From NCBI GenBank assembly GCA_014871385.1, contig CM026421.1, positions 27,088,752 through 27,152,751 of the forward strand: a stretch of 64,000 bases of DNA. The letters are read 5' to 3'. Below are positions 19,261 through 36,544 of this stretch, in pieces (within the stretch, counting starts at the first letter, position 1; every line of letters starts with the position of its first letter). The notes under the pieces are model-generated. The model had not been told where the DNA came from. It was given only the letters and a program-made list of their open reading frames with translations, and made no database searches. The position numbers and the translations under genes are program-made. The DNA comes from Ceratodon purpureus. Lineage: Eukaryota; Streptophyta; Bryopsida; Pseudoditrichales; Ditrichaceae.

Positions 19261-21544
19261 GCTTAACCCCTAAAGGTCCAAGAAACCCGATTGTGGATTT
19301 TGCTATTTTGGGCAGCCCGGATGGAGAGGTTAAAAGTAATATTTTTTCCTAATATTTTTATTGGATGCTCCCTTTACCGCAAGGTGTACGTGGTAAAATT
19401 TTCAAAGTTGAATTTCAATTTTAGAACCTTCATCTAGAAATTTTAGGTTTCAAGTTGAAGTAGGGGAGTTTAAAATTAGGTGTTATTTCAAATCTTTTAA
19501 AAAAAATATGTTCATAACCAAATCACTATTCAAAATCCAAAATGACCCAAGAAAAAATGTTTACCAATTTTACGAGGGCAACTTCCAAAAATTACATGAA
19601 CAAGCTTCAAAGTTTTCTCTAATTTTACATTTTCTCCTTTCAAAAATTTTCAGAATTTGAGATTTAGGAATTTTGCAATTTTTTTTTCTTCCAAAATTCA
19701 CGAACTCATAGATGTAACTTTTCATTGTTCACTTTTTTTCCAAACCAAAAAACTTTAATGTTATTTAAGTTTTATCATATTGAGGATTTTGTACCTGCTT
19801 TTAAAAAATAATTTGTATGAAGGCCAAAAAATCAAAATGAGTCTTCAAAATTTTGCGTGGATGTGCCTAACTCAGTTATCTACATGGAACGGTAAAGATC
19901 CAACAGTTGAAATTTGACATGGTATTAGTGCAAGTAATTAGGTTGAAGATCTTACGGTTGGAAATACCAGAAAAGGAAATTTTATTGGAAACATACATCA
20001 ATTTCCATAAGGTGGTCAAAATCTGCAGTTTTAGGTCTTGGAGGTCCCAAAACACTCTGGACTTTTAGGGATTAAAAGGCTCTATAGAATGGAATTTACA
20101 AATGACTGGAGCAACCTAGAATTTTTTAAAGGTTCTACTCAAATAAGTTTGTTCCATGGAAGGCTTGAGAATGAAAGATTTATTTTTTATCTTATTTTTT
20201 TTTATTTTTTTTTATATTTTTTTTTATTTTTATTTTCATTTTTTCAGATGCCTAAAGAAGTATACCTAAATATATAGGTTTTGATTTAGAACGTGTATTT
20301 TTTGCATGAAATTATTTTTGATATTTTTTCTTCTTTAACATTTCAAGTTACATAATTACAAAAATATGACCATTCACTTTTAGTATATTTATTTTTTGGG
20401 ATTTTACATTCACCTTCAAAAATCGTGTGATTGTGTGAATTACATATCCTTGTACTTGTGTGAAAAAGAAGCATTTGTTTATTGCAAACTCATTTTTTCA
20501 TAGTTCTTCAAACATTTTTATTTTGTTCTTTTTAGAGGTCGTTCACAATTCAAACAAGTACATGAAAGTATTGAAGCACAAATTTTTGAATGTATAAGAA
20601 AACTTTTAGAAACATTACATGGTGACTTCACAATCCAATCATTATATGAAAAAAAAGTTTTGAAAATGTTTGTAATCTTGCAAATCATATGATTTTGAAA
20701 ATGTTTGTAATCTTGCAAACAAGGTGGATTTTGCAAACTTGGGGTCTTTTTTAGGACATCTAACCGTAAGATCTTGTAGCTAACTTCTATGTCTACATGT
20801 TCACCAAATCTCACACACTCATTCTTCACCGATTGCAAGATCGTAACGTTCAAAGTTGAAAAACAAGTTTTTTTCCTTGCAAAAAAAGGGGACAGCAGAG
20901 TTTTGAATGCCCAAAAAACCATTTTTTTGCATTATGGATTTTGGAGGGTTTTGGTGCACGACAAAGAAGACTGAGTTAGCTAATCGTAATAAGAAAACTA
21001 TATTCAGAAAAGTTGTGGAAAGTTTCCAAAAAATCATTTTCCGCTAGGGGGTATATTGAAATTCTCAAACAAAGGCCGTTTTTGGACAATAAAAATAGCA
21101 TATGAAAAAAAATTTGATTAAAAATCCGAACGGTGGGAACATGCTCTACTGCCTTCTCTATACATAGAAATTTTTATTTTTGAAAAATATCAAAATCTCA
21201 ATTTTTGGTGGAATTTTAAAGTTTTTTCTTTGGGCAGATTTTGGCAGATTTTGACAGTTTTGGGCATTTTGGGCAGTTTTGGGCAGTTTTGGGCAGAATT
21301 TGCTGCATTCATAGTGGCTTAGAGAAATTCAGCAGCTGCCCAACGAGCAGCGTTTGACACTTAAACCTTCATAACTTTTGATCCCGATGTCGGAATTGAA
21401 AAATAAAAATACCTACACGAAGATCTCCAAACGGCCCACCTTCAATAAAAATTTCAGAAAATCCTGATATAAATTGCATCCATAGGTACATGACCAAATT
21501 CCAAAAAAGCCCAAATGTGGCAGATTGTCCTTTAGGGGTTAAGC
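19261..21544. mobile_element. 2.3-kb DNA transposon with 16-bp terminal inverted repeats
   Basis: It starts with GCTTAACCCCTAAAGG (19261-19276) and ends with the exact reverse complement (21529-21544). A second, diverged copy in inverted orientation lies at 1-692, confirming a repeat family. Inside are a 35-bp direct repeat (around 20658 and 20693) and a short array of TTTTGGGCAG words (about 21236-21300). No transposase frame is present, so it is non-autonomous. A clear target-site duplication was not identified, so the superfamily is not assigned. Confidence 0.7.
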
Positions 21545-21778
21545 AAGACCATATTACCACGCATGATCTTTAAAATCATTAGATTAGAGTTATTAAACTG
21601 CTACATCTTTGTGAAACTTCAAGGAATTGTTGAAATGCCCACAATTTTAGCTATGTTTTTCAAAATGCAGTCCATTCCTGATGGGTTAACTGCTCTAAGT
21701 CTTCAAATGTTACTCTATAGTTATTTTAGAATCCTTACAATCAAAAATGACCCATTGAAGAATTATACAAATTGATAT

Positions 21779-25150
<3,372 letters not shown>

Positions 25151-28100
25151 TCTCCAAAAACCTGCACTGCTTGATCGGCGTTGCCAAAATCCAGAAGCTC
25201 AATTTGCACTGAATTGATCAATACAACACTTTCAAGTTGCTCCGTTGGGGGACAGAATTGTATTGTTCACTTGACATAGTATTGCAGTGCTGCTGTAATA
25301 TGCATTGGAGGAAATAAGGTGCTGTACCGGTATTCTGTTTTGAGTTTGCACTTTGGTGAAATTAAGAAGCACATCATTGTCCACAGTTTTGTGAGGAAAT
25401 AATTTTTGGGGTAACCTTTGTCATCTACTTGGGTAGCACGACATTTTGCTTCTCACCTTAAAATTTAAAAACGATTAACATATTGCTCTGTGAACTGAAA
25501 GACGTGGCTGAATTTGGTTCAGTTGTCCTGTTGAATTGTATTGTTGTTTGGACGTTATGTTTTGATTATGATTCCAGTCGTTACATCCATTGACGATCAG
25601 TCCTTGTGATGAATTGAAACGCAGATCATCGATGTATCACATTGCAGTAGGGCCGTAGGCACAAATTGCAATGGAGGGGCTTCGGTGGGAAATGATCATG
25701 GTCCTTAAAGCCCTGTATTGTGCAGTGGACTTCTGGTGAAGGTGTAACAACAGTCACCGTTATTACACAGGTATAAAATTCATGTGCCGAAAATGAAAAT
25801 ATTATATATCTGCCACGTGGAAGTTTTAGCACTTAAAAAGTGTCATTTAGCTTTTCATGCTCACACTGGTTTGTAACAGTTTGGTTTGTCAACTCACCAT
25901 GCTTGAATTGAGCTCTGAAGAATTACTCTCCAGCATATCCACTAGATTCATTTTCTTTTACTTGGCAATTACACGAGTGACGTTGGCACAATTGCATAAC
26001 GTACAGTCTAAGGCACTGTACTGCTTGGGTTGAATTTGCACACTTTACAACTTGGCAATTTGGAAACCGCCAATACAATGGGTACAGTGTGGCCTCAAGC
26101 AGCGTAGTCAAGCACTAAAAAAATGAAGCTTCGCCTTATTGCTGGACCATGGATAGGAGATGTAGGCTGGAAAAGCTTCAGAGATGTGCAGAATGCTGAA
26201 GAAAAAGAAGCGGCTGATCAAGTGGCCACCGTCTCATGTTCAAGATCTCAGAATTCTGAAACTTGAGATTTGTGAAGAAAATTTACGATTTAAGAATATT
26301 CGGACAAATCATGTACGTCACACATTTCAACCAACGTGACCAGTCCTAGAAGTCGTTTTCCATAAAAAGTCTGGAGATGAGAACCCTTTCCTTCTGTTCA
26401 AAGCTATTTGAAAATTATGTCGTGGATATATTTTACAGTAACTCTGAATAGCTGAATGAATCAAAGAACTGACCTTATCCACCCTAGACGACATGCGTGA
26501 TCATTCGAAGACACTCATCAATTCAAGAGCCCCGTATTCAGGCATTGCATCATAATCCGCCTCCTACCGAATTCGTCATTAATTCCCCCTGAACCATCTT
26601 TCTGAAGAAAGTCGATCACAACTCTAGGCTGATCAATCTGGTGGTGCATATCAGCCAGCACGTTTCCCAACGTCCATGTCCAGCTTGCGGCAATTCCACC
26701 CAACTCCACGTCTGTGTTGTGACCGAAGAGACACCACCAGAAGCTGGAGACCAGCTAATTAAGTAGTCACAACTCGTGGTGCGTACAAGTTACTGCAACT
26801 CTTGTATATATAGTCAGTTTGTTTTTCCAAGAATGAGGTCCTTCAAACCGACGAACACGCGGCGTGCCTGTGATCTTCCCGACTGAACGTGAGTTAGTCG
26901 GTAAGATGTGGAGGCCATTCATAGCTCCAGCTTCCGTGCAAGCGGGCATGCTGACAAGCTAAAATTATGGCTAATGGACGAGTCTGTGCACCAACTCGGG
27001 ATATGAATCAGTCTGTGAATGCAACTGTTCTGGTGGTACACTGTGGAAAACGTTTCTGCCTCATATTGTGGAAAAATAAATATATCTAATTTCATGTTTA
27101 CTTTATGACTCCATCTGGAAAGAACAGTACCCAAAGAAAAGAAATGCTATCAACATCAACGAATTTGGGGTAGAAAGGAAATGGTCCATCTAAGTTTCTT
27201 ACTAGATTTTGCAGGGTTCCTCCTACGGTTCAGGGGAATGGCAGTGGCTGTTGTGGTGACATTGCTTTTAAGGACTGATGTGTCATATTCCAGCCTTAGG
27301 ACTACCGGGACTCCGGGAGTCACCAACTCAAGGACAGGGGGGTTTTGCACATTGTCTCATGAATTAGAGATTTAAGTAGTCCCTGAAGGTCCTTTTGCTT
27401 GATGACCTAAGCTTGTGTAGGTGCGGTATTGTCACAAGGAGATTAGATAATTCCAGGTGAAGTGGACGTTCTTGTGTACACGTACTAGAGGAGTATTAAA
27501 ATTATATTTTTCATTTGCGTTTCTTGTTTCTTGTGTCGCTTAGCATGAATTGCTACCATATGTGGATCCAACGCTTGGCACATGCTCACTATATATATGA
27601 TGGTGAATCAATTTCCTGCCACACCGTCACATATCAAGCAGACTCCGTTTGGCGCCTCGACAGGTACGTGATTTCTTTCAGCAGCACTACAGGTGAATGC
27701 TGTAGCCTTCCGGCCTATGATTTGGAGAGCAGGCGAAACTTGCACCTAGAACTCAATGATCTGCTAGTTTCACATAATATTAAACCGAGTTGAGTTTGGC
27801 TATTGAAGTTGATTTCTGGTGATGGATTTCAAACGCAAATCATGAGATAAACTTCACGTACTGACTCACTTTGTTTCATATTCTAGAACTTATATCAATT
27901 GGAACCATCTTTCAAATAGAACTCACGACGTGATCCGCACGGCTGAACAATTCAACAGACCGGCAAGTTCAAGATGGCCCTGCAGATGATTTTGACCGCT
28001 TCCGGAAGCACAAATATGGCTGGCCAATCAGACGCGTCACTTGGCTGTACAGATGCGAAATACTGGATCCCATCTCCGAATGTTTTCACTGAACCTGACC

Positions 28101-29746
28101 CACACGTCTGCAAGGAATTTCCCTGTCCAGTGTGCAACAAAACCCGCGAGCTGGTGAACCCAATCATCATCGTTATGATCTCCCCCACTTCGAATGGTTT
28201 CGTTTAATCCAGAGAGCTCGAACCAGAGCGCCCGACGCTGCAGTTCAGCAGTAAGTGGTCGATGGACGATAGCCTGTTATAACCAGGAGTAATGACATCG
28301 ACCTTGCATTCGGGCTTGTAGTGCACGAGCTGAGCCTGCTTACTCGGAGTCGAGAGTCTACATATGTTATATAGTCTACAGCTAGTTGTTTGGTGAATTT
28401 GTCAATAAACCTGGAATTGATTACGATGGTGAGATCGAGAATGACTTTGACTGTATAGAGGCAAAAAGTATACATGATTTTGCCTCTGGTCCAGGTTCTG
28501 TCTGATGTCAGATCTCTTCAAATACAATATAAATAAAACTTGCTCTGTTTGTCTTTAGTTGGCGAAGTGCACATCGCTCTGAATTAGCAACGATTTCTCC
28601 TAAGAAGCATCTGCATGTGCGTCTCAGAGGAATCAGAGTACCTGATCACTCTCCCAGTCGCTCTGCTTTAATTACACTTGAAAAGTACATGATGCAATAT
28701 GCATTAATATTACATCATTTACTGTTATCTATTTCGTGAGTGTATTTGGTGAGGACTATTTTGCAGATTAGATCCCTTAGGCTCATGATCAAGGTAGAAT
28801 TGACAAATAAGAAATGCAGTGACAACGTCGCGCATCATGTTCGAGAAACGTTTTAGGCGCTCATAGATTTCACTTCAAGTTGAATACATGAATTTGAATA
28901 TTCTGTGCAGAATGTTTTTTCTAATTATGGAGTCCACATACACTTGCAAATTGATCGAGCTCCGAACTTGACCCGCGGCTAGATAGCTTGTGTACTGGAG
29001 TCCAATCTAACACAAATTCCGAAGGAGCGCCAGAGGTGAATCAGATTGATATTAACATTTGCTAAATATGTGAATGAAACTTTAAATATTACTCAGCTCG
29101 CTCGTGAGCAGATCGACTGTCAATATCAATTTCAGTAGCGTGAAAGTTAAATCGTGTGCACTTACAGAACTGCACATGCCTTTCATATCTAAGACAGCTC
29201 AATGAATTTGCAAGAAAAATTTCAAGCAGCATACACACTGTACATGAGAATGCATACGGGTTTTCTTTATTTCTTTTGATATTTCTCAACATCATTCGCA
29301 CGAACAAATTAACAATTTTGAAGTCTCAAGTACGGATCACAGCTTGAGAACTCTCTAAAATAGAAAAAGAAAGATAGGGCACCTGGACCACGGATACAGA
29401 GTTCCAACTTCCAGTTATTTTGCTGTCCAGCGAGTGCGTGATCACTGATTACAAATATATTAGCACTCGATATTAGAAACATTAATAAAAAGTTAAAAGA
29501 AAAACGATTGTGCTGTACACGGCGCGAAATTAGCCATCGACTTGTGCCTCAGGCCGATACAACTCAAGAAGCACTATGCACATGGTTTTGTGGATTCGAA
29601 CTTAATGCCCTACAACTGAGTTGTAGGGCATGACTGAGTTGGTGGTACGTGGAACCAGCTTTAAGAGAACCTGCTCCACACAACAAATATACTGATCACG
29701 ATGGGACTAATTGCATGGTGCAGAATACAATAGACGTATCTAATCC

Positions 29747-29747
<1 letters not shown>
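25151..29747. other. Long region without a recognised gene
   Basis: It contains the 5' flank of the glycosyltransferase gene. Only short open frames occur. A few on the minus strand around 26520-27350 look mildly protein-like, but I could not join them by splice sites or assign a domain. Nothing further is supported. Confidence 0.3.

Positions 29748-29783
<36 letters not shown>
29748..29783. repeat. Poly-C run of 36 bases
   Basis: Thirty-six consecutive C residues, exceptional in this moderately AT-rich context. The strand can form an i-motif and its complement a G-quadruplex. Length from sequencing may be inexact. Confidence 0.95.
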
Positions 29784-29785
<2 letters not shown>

Positions 29786-32203
29786 ATGGTGATCACCACA
29801 GTTTCCTCAACCGGAAACGTCTCGGACGTTCTTAGAATATCCGCCACCGTCACCGCCATCAGTGCAGGTCGCTATGGACATGAGGACTGCAGGCCAGGCA
29901 AAGTGGTTACACAGCACCTCGTAGAGCTTCTTAATTGAGCAGCTGACCGTTTCTTGCACACAGATCAATTGGTCAATGAATCCATGTAATTAAAGTGCTC
30001 TATGGAAACAGGCCTCACTAGCCTCACTGCAGGGCACCCCGAATAGTTTCCTGCAAAACAAGTTAATTTTCGTTAAGAAACGTCGATAGATCACTGTCAA
30101 CCGGAAAGGAATCTCCCGTAAGAACAAAAATCAGTCAAATTTGTAAAAAACTGATTAAAATGTTCAGAGCAGGATATGAACCTGAACCTGGAATTGCAGC
30201 GCTTTCACTTGTTTTGCTCCAGATAGCGTGAACCTTGTGTGAGTCTGTGAGAGAGAGCTAACAGTGATACAGACGCGATCTGAATGTCCGCAACACGCAC
30301 TAGTTACAATCAACCATGCAGATACGTGTAAACCATGTGCCGAGTAGGCTGAAATATCTTACAAGGATGTGCATGTTCTGTAACCTCATTGTCGAATCTC
30401 ATCTGCACGTAGGAGTTCTGAAAAAGATTCGCAACACGTCCACAAATTATTAGTCATCATTACCTTGGAATCCTCTGTTTACAATATATTTATTGTTATT
30501 TTAATGATTTCTAACAGACAAAAATATGTTGACGAAGTAATACTACGAAAGGTTTTTTAAAAGACTCAAATAATACCTCACTTTCAATGCCAACAACAAC
30601 TATTGAAATGCGGTATACTAACCACAGTACATGGATTACCTCAGCCAGCCATGACATTACCTCTGTCCGCCATGACATGCCCAAGTTGAGGAAACATGTC
30701 ACAGTGACATAGGCACATTATGATTCTTATCACTTTTAACGCATCATGAATTCTCAGGAAGATTACATTTTTCAACCAAGGTGGTATAATACTTGTGAAC
30801 ATTTACATCTCTTCTAATAGGGTATTACAGAAGAAAGAAAATCACATTGTAAGATAAGTCTTAAGTACTGTACAGTAATATGTAATCTATAATTTCTTTT
30901 ACCTTTGGAACTATTTTGAACGAGACGTCTCAAAGTCAGAATATGAGATGATTCTTACGCTCAGGCAGGAATAGGCTTCATTCCTACATGGGTTTCTGAA
31001 CTGGATAATCTTTGGTGTGTAAGCAACTCTTTTTCTATTTTGGAACTTAAAGGCTGAATGACTACCTACTGAAACAAAACCACTTTCACTTTCTACATTT
31101 TGGGTTAGAAATGTAAGTTATCATGAAATGTAGGAAGCGTGGAGTAGATGGTGGTATTGGATCAGCAGGTAACATTCGGTCGTTCTACCGTACTAACCAA
31201 GTTACTTGACTTGCACTGGGCTAGGAACGATGGGTTGCTTGAACTGATTTTATCCTTGCAAATTTCCAAGGGTGCAATAACCGGAGTTCAATGGAGACCA
31301 TGAAGTGGAATATGGTTCCCTGGGACTCAAGTGGGTTATCCATTAGGCTGCAAATGGTTCAAGATGTTGCTTCCAATCGACCATATGCTGATGAAAAGAT
31401 GCCGACATGGACGTTGGTTACGTTACCACTTATCCGGACGACCAAACTTAACAAATGACAGTGTTTTACTTCTATCTATGTGTTATGACGGTAAGTGTAG
31501 ATACAAATCATGGAGTTGTTTTGGTGTAAATTGAGTGGCTCATAGATGAACTCTGATAATTACATCTGAATATTCAGGACCTCGTTTACTGCTTCCAACT
31601 GATCCTCCAAATCAACCTTCTCAAAGAAGGGATACGACAGAAATTAGAAGTTTTTGCAACAAAAAAATCGGGAAAAATTGTGACTCTTCTGTGCAACTAC
31701 ACTATTTAGCTTACTCCAAACATCTCTCCACAGAAAAATTTATCAAAGTACATATCAATGTTGACTCAATTATGAGTACGAACATCCCCGGTGACGCCAG
31801 TAACGTAGTTACAAACCTGAAATATATAATGCGCGAGGCTAGACACTGATTGTTACCAACATTAGCGAAATGTAACCAACATCATACAGGAGATGCAAAC
31901 AATACACTCCTGACTAAGAACAGGACACAACCAAATAGATAGATAAATAACAATTGGCAATAACCATGCATGACGACATGAAATTCATAAACAGGCCCAG
32001 TTCATAATTTGTTCAAAAAATATTCAGACTTTCAAACAGTTGCACAGCCAGAAATTCTCATTTCGCTCTATCAATAAATTTACACCTACTCACCACAATA
32101 TCCCTGCAGCGTGCATTCTATCCTAATATCCAGCCAGTTCAGCTTGCGCCGACCAACTATACAGAACTGTATCCACAAGAGAATGCCATGACTGGACCAC
32201 ATC
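29784..32203. other. Region without a recognised gene; 3' flank of LEA gene 1
   Basis: Short frames only. The final few hundred bases before 32204 are likely 3' UTR of the minus-strand LEA gene. Splice-like words are present but no coherent coding chain. Confidence 0.3.
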
Positions 32204-33064
32204 CTAGTTCGAGATACGGTCAGCGCCCTTCTCGGCATCCCTCTTCACATCACGGGCAGTGTCACGAGCCGAGTCACCTACATCCTCAGCCTTCCTCTGC
32301 ACATCCTTTCCAGCATCCTTGGCTGCGCTCGTTGCCTTGTCCGCATTCTTCTTCAAAGAATCGCCGGCATCTTCCAACGCATTCTGAGCCTTGTCCTGCA
32401 TATGACCAAAGGCAACTCATCTCAGTAACCAAAACTCTCCAATGCCTGCATTTCCACTCCTTCCACTCCAAGCAGAACGTACCAACAAATGGCCAGAACT
32501 AAAAACAGGGGACTCAAAGCCTCTCCGATTACGGTCACCCGCACATTCATCAACAAGTCATCATGCAGAGAAACTTACGCCAAGGTTCTCAGCCTCGCCA
32601 CGAGCGTCCCTGCTCGCATTCTTCGCGCTTCCCTTCAAGTCACGCCCGGCATCGTCAGCCTTGTCGCCCAACTTCTCCGCCTCATTCTGCGCATCACGGC
32701 TCACATCCTTCGCCTTGTCCCCAGCCTCATCGGCCTTGCCAGACAGATAGTCCCCAGCCTCCTCCACCTTACCCTTCACGGCTCCAGCAGCATCCTGCAC
32801 CTTGTCCTTGGCATACCCCGCGGTCTCCTTCACCTTCCCCGCCGCGTCTCCCACCGCATTGGACACCTTGTCGACGGCATCCTCCGCACGCACAACCACA
32901 GCGCCCCTGGCAGGCGTCCTCAAGCTGACTCCGGCATGGGCCACATTGAGCCTGAACCCGCCGAGGCGAGAAGCCGAGCTCAAGTGCACGTGACCAGTGG
33001 TGGACACGGCGTTGAGAGCCTGCACTCCCACGACGTTGACGCTCGTCATCACAGTGCTCGCCAT
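32204..33064 (-). CDS. Plastid-targeted LEA-like protein, tandem copy 1
   Basis: Two exons, 33064-32579 and 32395-32204, join in phase 0 (GT-AG, 183-base intron) to give 225 residues. The first ~58 residues are Ser/Val/Ala/Arg-rich and end in VVVRA-ED, a typical stromal cleavage context, so plastid import is inferred. The mature part is built of amphipathic helical repeats rich in Ala, Lys, Asp and Glu (KVKETAGYAKDKVQDAAGAV and similar 11-residue patterns), as in group 3/LEA_4 and COR15-like proteins. Such proteins are disordered when hydrated and protect membranes and enzymes in drying or cold. It ends KGADRISN. The promoter has a TATA box and an ABRE-type CACGTGG, fitting stress control. 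The paralogue lies 2.5 kb away in the same orientation. Confidence 0.85.
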
Positions 33065-33196
33065 TGCTGAAATAGAACTAGTAAAGGAGTAGAGAATGGT
33101 AATGAAGCGTTTAGTGGGATAGGTAGAGAATGATAGTAGGATTAGTTAGAGAGCGTTGAGGAAAAGATAGGACGCATTGGTCAAGTGAAGCGGAGA

Positions 33197-33204
33197 GTTT
33201 ATAC
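33197..33204 (-). promoter_or_regulatory. TATA box of LEA gene 1
   Basis: On the minus strand GTATAAAC lies about 135 bases upstream of the start codon. Just upstream is a run of short TGAGTAG-type repeats (33208-33240). Confidence 0.5.
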
Positions 33205-33333
33205 TAGTAGTGAGTAGTGAGTGAGTAGTGAGTGAGGAGTGGGGGTTGCGGCGTCGAGACTGATGACTGGTGCGGGGGGAGAGTGAGGGTGCGGGGTGCC
33301 AAGTGTCGAGCCTGGGTTATACCGAGCCTGTCG

Positions 33334-33341
33334 CCACGTGG
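33334..33341. promoter_or_regulatory. ABRE/G-box-like element, LEA gene 1 promoter
   Basis: CCACGTGG is palindromic, contains the ACGTG core bound by ABA-responsive bZIP factors, and lies about 270 bases upstream of the LEA start codon. A role is inferred from the motif and the type of gene. Confidence 0.5.
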
Positions 33342-33472
33342 TGCAGTGTCATCGGACTTGGTAGATATCACTGGGATGTGAAGTGGATGAGCCTGCATTG
33401 TGGAACTGCACGGTAACTTCGTGGTGGAAGTGAAGGTGATCGCATCGATCTTGGGAAGATGGGCGCTTCCCC

Positions 33473-33924
<452 letters not shown>

Positions 33925-34650
33925 TTGTAAGTATATTCAAAGTTTCAATCTAATACGGAATCACAGAAAATCGTTTCTTCATGTTCTCCACGGTTTCCTG
34001 TACTTTGGGTATAATTTACAGTTTTGAGCGTCCATTTATGCCATAGTTACTTTGCCTTACAATTACTTGATGCGCATCAACAAGTAAATTCTGAGACATT
34101 GTATAACTAGTGATTGTTTCCAATCGTTATTTTTTTTTTAAATGTGTCAATTGACAGAAGATATATTTCTTTCGGTGAGAAACTGGGATGGAGAGAAATA
34201 CTTGCCGGGAATGAGACGACAATTGCAGTAGTAACACTTCGCACACACCATCTAAAGTATTCAAGTCTTGGCTAAGTACCAGAGATTACTATCAGACATG
34301 TGTCGTTCAAATTTTCTCATTAAAGCCGCAAGATTGGACATTCAATTTGGCACAGTATCAACTAACAGTACAATGAACTTAAAGCACAACATGTAAGAAT
34401 ACCCGTTTCGAAACAATCAACGCTTCAAGGAGAATCAGTATTCATGCCGAATTCACTTTCGGTTCATTCCAAAATCATATTTCAAAAATGTAATCTACAG
34501 ATTGATCTTGGATCAAGAAACCCTTCGCCCCAAAATGTCAGAGGCTCAATATCATACAAATGCATGCCATAGAGCTTAAGACGCTAGAATAAAATACCAT
34601 ACCAATATGCACATATATGCACAACAGGCTCATTCTACTTCAGTACTATC
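33925..34650. other. Spacer between ECD fragment and LEA gene 2
   Basis: No coding signal. It probably contains the 3' UTR of LEA gene 2 (minus strand) and residual 3' flank of the ECD fragment. Confidence 0.35.
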
Positions 34651-35533
34651 CTAGTTGGAAATGCGGTCAGCACCCTTCTGAGCATCCCTCTTCAAGTCAT
34701 GAGCGGTATCACGGGCAGAGTCGCCAGCGTCCTCAGCCTTCCTCTGCACATCCTTTCCCGCATCCTTGGCTGCGTTGGCAGCCTTGTCCGCATTACGCTT
34801 CAAAGAGTCACCAGCATCCTCCAACGCATTCTGAGCCTTGTCCTGAGCACACCAAAAGGCATATCCTCGTCAGTACAAGTCTCAAAATTTAAAGTGAATT
34901 TTGGGCACAATGAAACCAATGCCGAAACGAATGTCCACAATTCCGAGGAGGATAATGATACTCCAGCCTCAGGACCAAGGTAACTCCAGAGCAAACATGA
35001 CAAATTCGCAATCACAAGCTCACCAAACAACAGTACAAGGCACTTACACCAAGGTTCTCAGCCTCGCCGCGTGCATCCCTGCTCGCATTCTTCGCGCTTC
35101 CCTCCAAGTCACGCCCGGCATCGCTGGCCCTGTCTCCCAACTTCTCCGCCTCATTCTGCGCATCGCGACTCACATCCTTCGCCTTGTCCTTGGCCTCGTC
35201 GGCCTGGCCCAACATGTAGTCCCCAGCCTCCTCCAGCTTCCCCTTCACAGCTCCGGCGGCGTCCTGCACCTTGTCCTTGGCGTACCCCGCGGTCTCCTTG
35301 ACCTTTCCCGCCGCGCCTCCCACCGCGTTGGACACCTTGTCGACGGCATCCTCCGCGCGCACCACCACGGCGCCCCTGGCAGGCGTCCTCAAGCTGACTC
35401 CGGCATGCGCCACATTGAGCCTGAACCCGCCGAGGCGAGAAGCTGAGCCCAAGTGCACGTGACCAGTGGTGGACACGGCATTGAGAGCCTGCACTCCCAC
35501 GACGTTCACGCTCGTCATCACGGTGCTCGCCAT
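34651..35533 (-). CDS. Plastid-targeted LEA-like protein, tandem copy 2
   Basis: Exons 35533-35048 and 34842-34651 join in phase 0 with a 205-base intron, giving 225 residues, the same lengths as copy 1. About ten of 162 exon-1 residues differ, mostly in the helical repeats (for example VEEAGDYLSGK against LEEAGDYMLGQ). The transit peptide is nearly unchanged. The role is as for copy 1: hydrophilic Ala/Lys/Glu repeats, stromal protection under stress. A TATA-like (AT) stretch lies near 35613-35628. The ECD fragment and two separate intergenic regions between the copies suggest the duplicated unit was larger than the gene. Confidence 0.85.
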
Positions 35534-35984
35534 TGCTGGAATAGGACGATGAGCTTAGCGATCGACCAAACAGAACTTGGAAAGCGGATCAAGTTCTTCT
35601 GATAAAGCCGCAACAAATATATATATATGGGTGCAGAGTAGAGTAGATAAAGAGTGGGACAGATGTCGATGTCGAGGTGCGATGGAATGTGCAGTTCTGA
35701 GCCTGGATGCTAGTATATGTAGGGCGATGGCCCATGGGGCAGGGTGCGCCCCTCCGGCGATGAGCCTGGGCGACGTCGATGCGCGACTCGCACTGGAAAG
35801 TGCGCGGGCATCGCCTGCCAAGTGGCTTGCGGTGGGCGTCGTCGGCGTCGCGCCGTGTGTTGCGTTGCGAGTGGCGGGGACTGATCGACTGTCCACTTGG
35901 GTCGTCGATCTTGTCTTCGGATGAGTCTCGGCACCACACCAAGCATCACGTTTCGTTAGAATGGCTATCTATGGTTTTGTGTGT
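35534..35984. other. Promoter flank of LEA gene 2 up to the inverted repeat
   Basis: Holds the TATA-like stretch and GC-rich sequence. Overlapping ORFs in several frames have no recognisable content. It abuts the inverted repeat, whose outer edge cannot be fixed because the partner arm runs off the window. Confidence 0.4.
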
Positions 35985-36544
35985 TTTGGGGCTGAAGTCT
36001 ATCGTTTTGATTTTTTTACTGGTTTGAGAAGGGGAATGCTAGAACATGAGCGGCGAGCATCGTGCGGTGGGCCATGAGCAGGATTCCATGAGCGATGAGC
36101 GGATGAATTACTATATTAAGTAAACATATTTCATAGAGATAGGTCAATGAAACATCCATAAAATTGATGAATTTCTTTCAGATTCACTAGATTTGGTAAT
36201 GTCCCCGACGATTACATGTGTATGATTCATAGTATTCACAGAAGAAAGGGTATACACTAGCGTGAATACAAACATTAAGAGCAATTGTTTATGCGACATA
36301 ACTTTAAAATGATGGCATGATTGTAAAAGTAATAACGGCTGTAAAATGAGGTGGCATTTATGATATTGCTGAAATGGTTATTAATTGTTAATACATAGCC
36401 ATGGCCAAGTGAAAGTGTGTATGAAGGGCTCAATTCAGTTGAGGAAGTGCACCGAACTAGTTTAGGAGTTTGAGGGTTTACCATAGAATTGGAATGCAAT
36501 TAGAAAAAAGAACAAACCAACACAAAAGTAGACTATTGTGAGCA

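Noticed and set aside
26518-27350. Possible small minus-strand gene
   Set aside because: The short frames look mildly protein-like, but no splice chain, start or family could be supported.
32489-33070. 193- and 181-codon plus-strand ORFs opposite the LEA genes (second at 34901-35446)
   Set aside because: They are exact antisense shadows of the LEA exons, whose minus-strand reading has transit peptide, LEA repeats and good splice sites.
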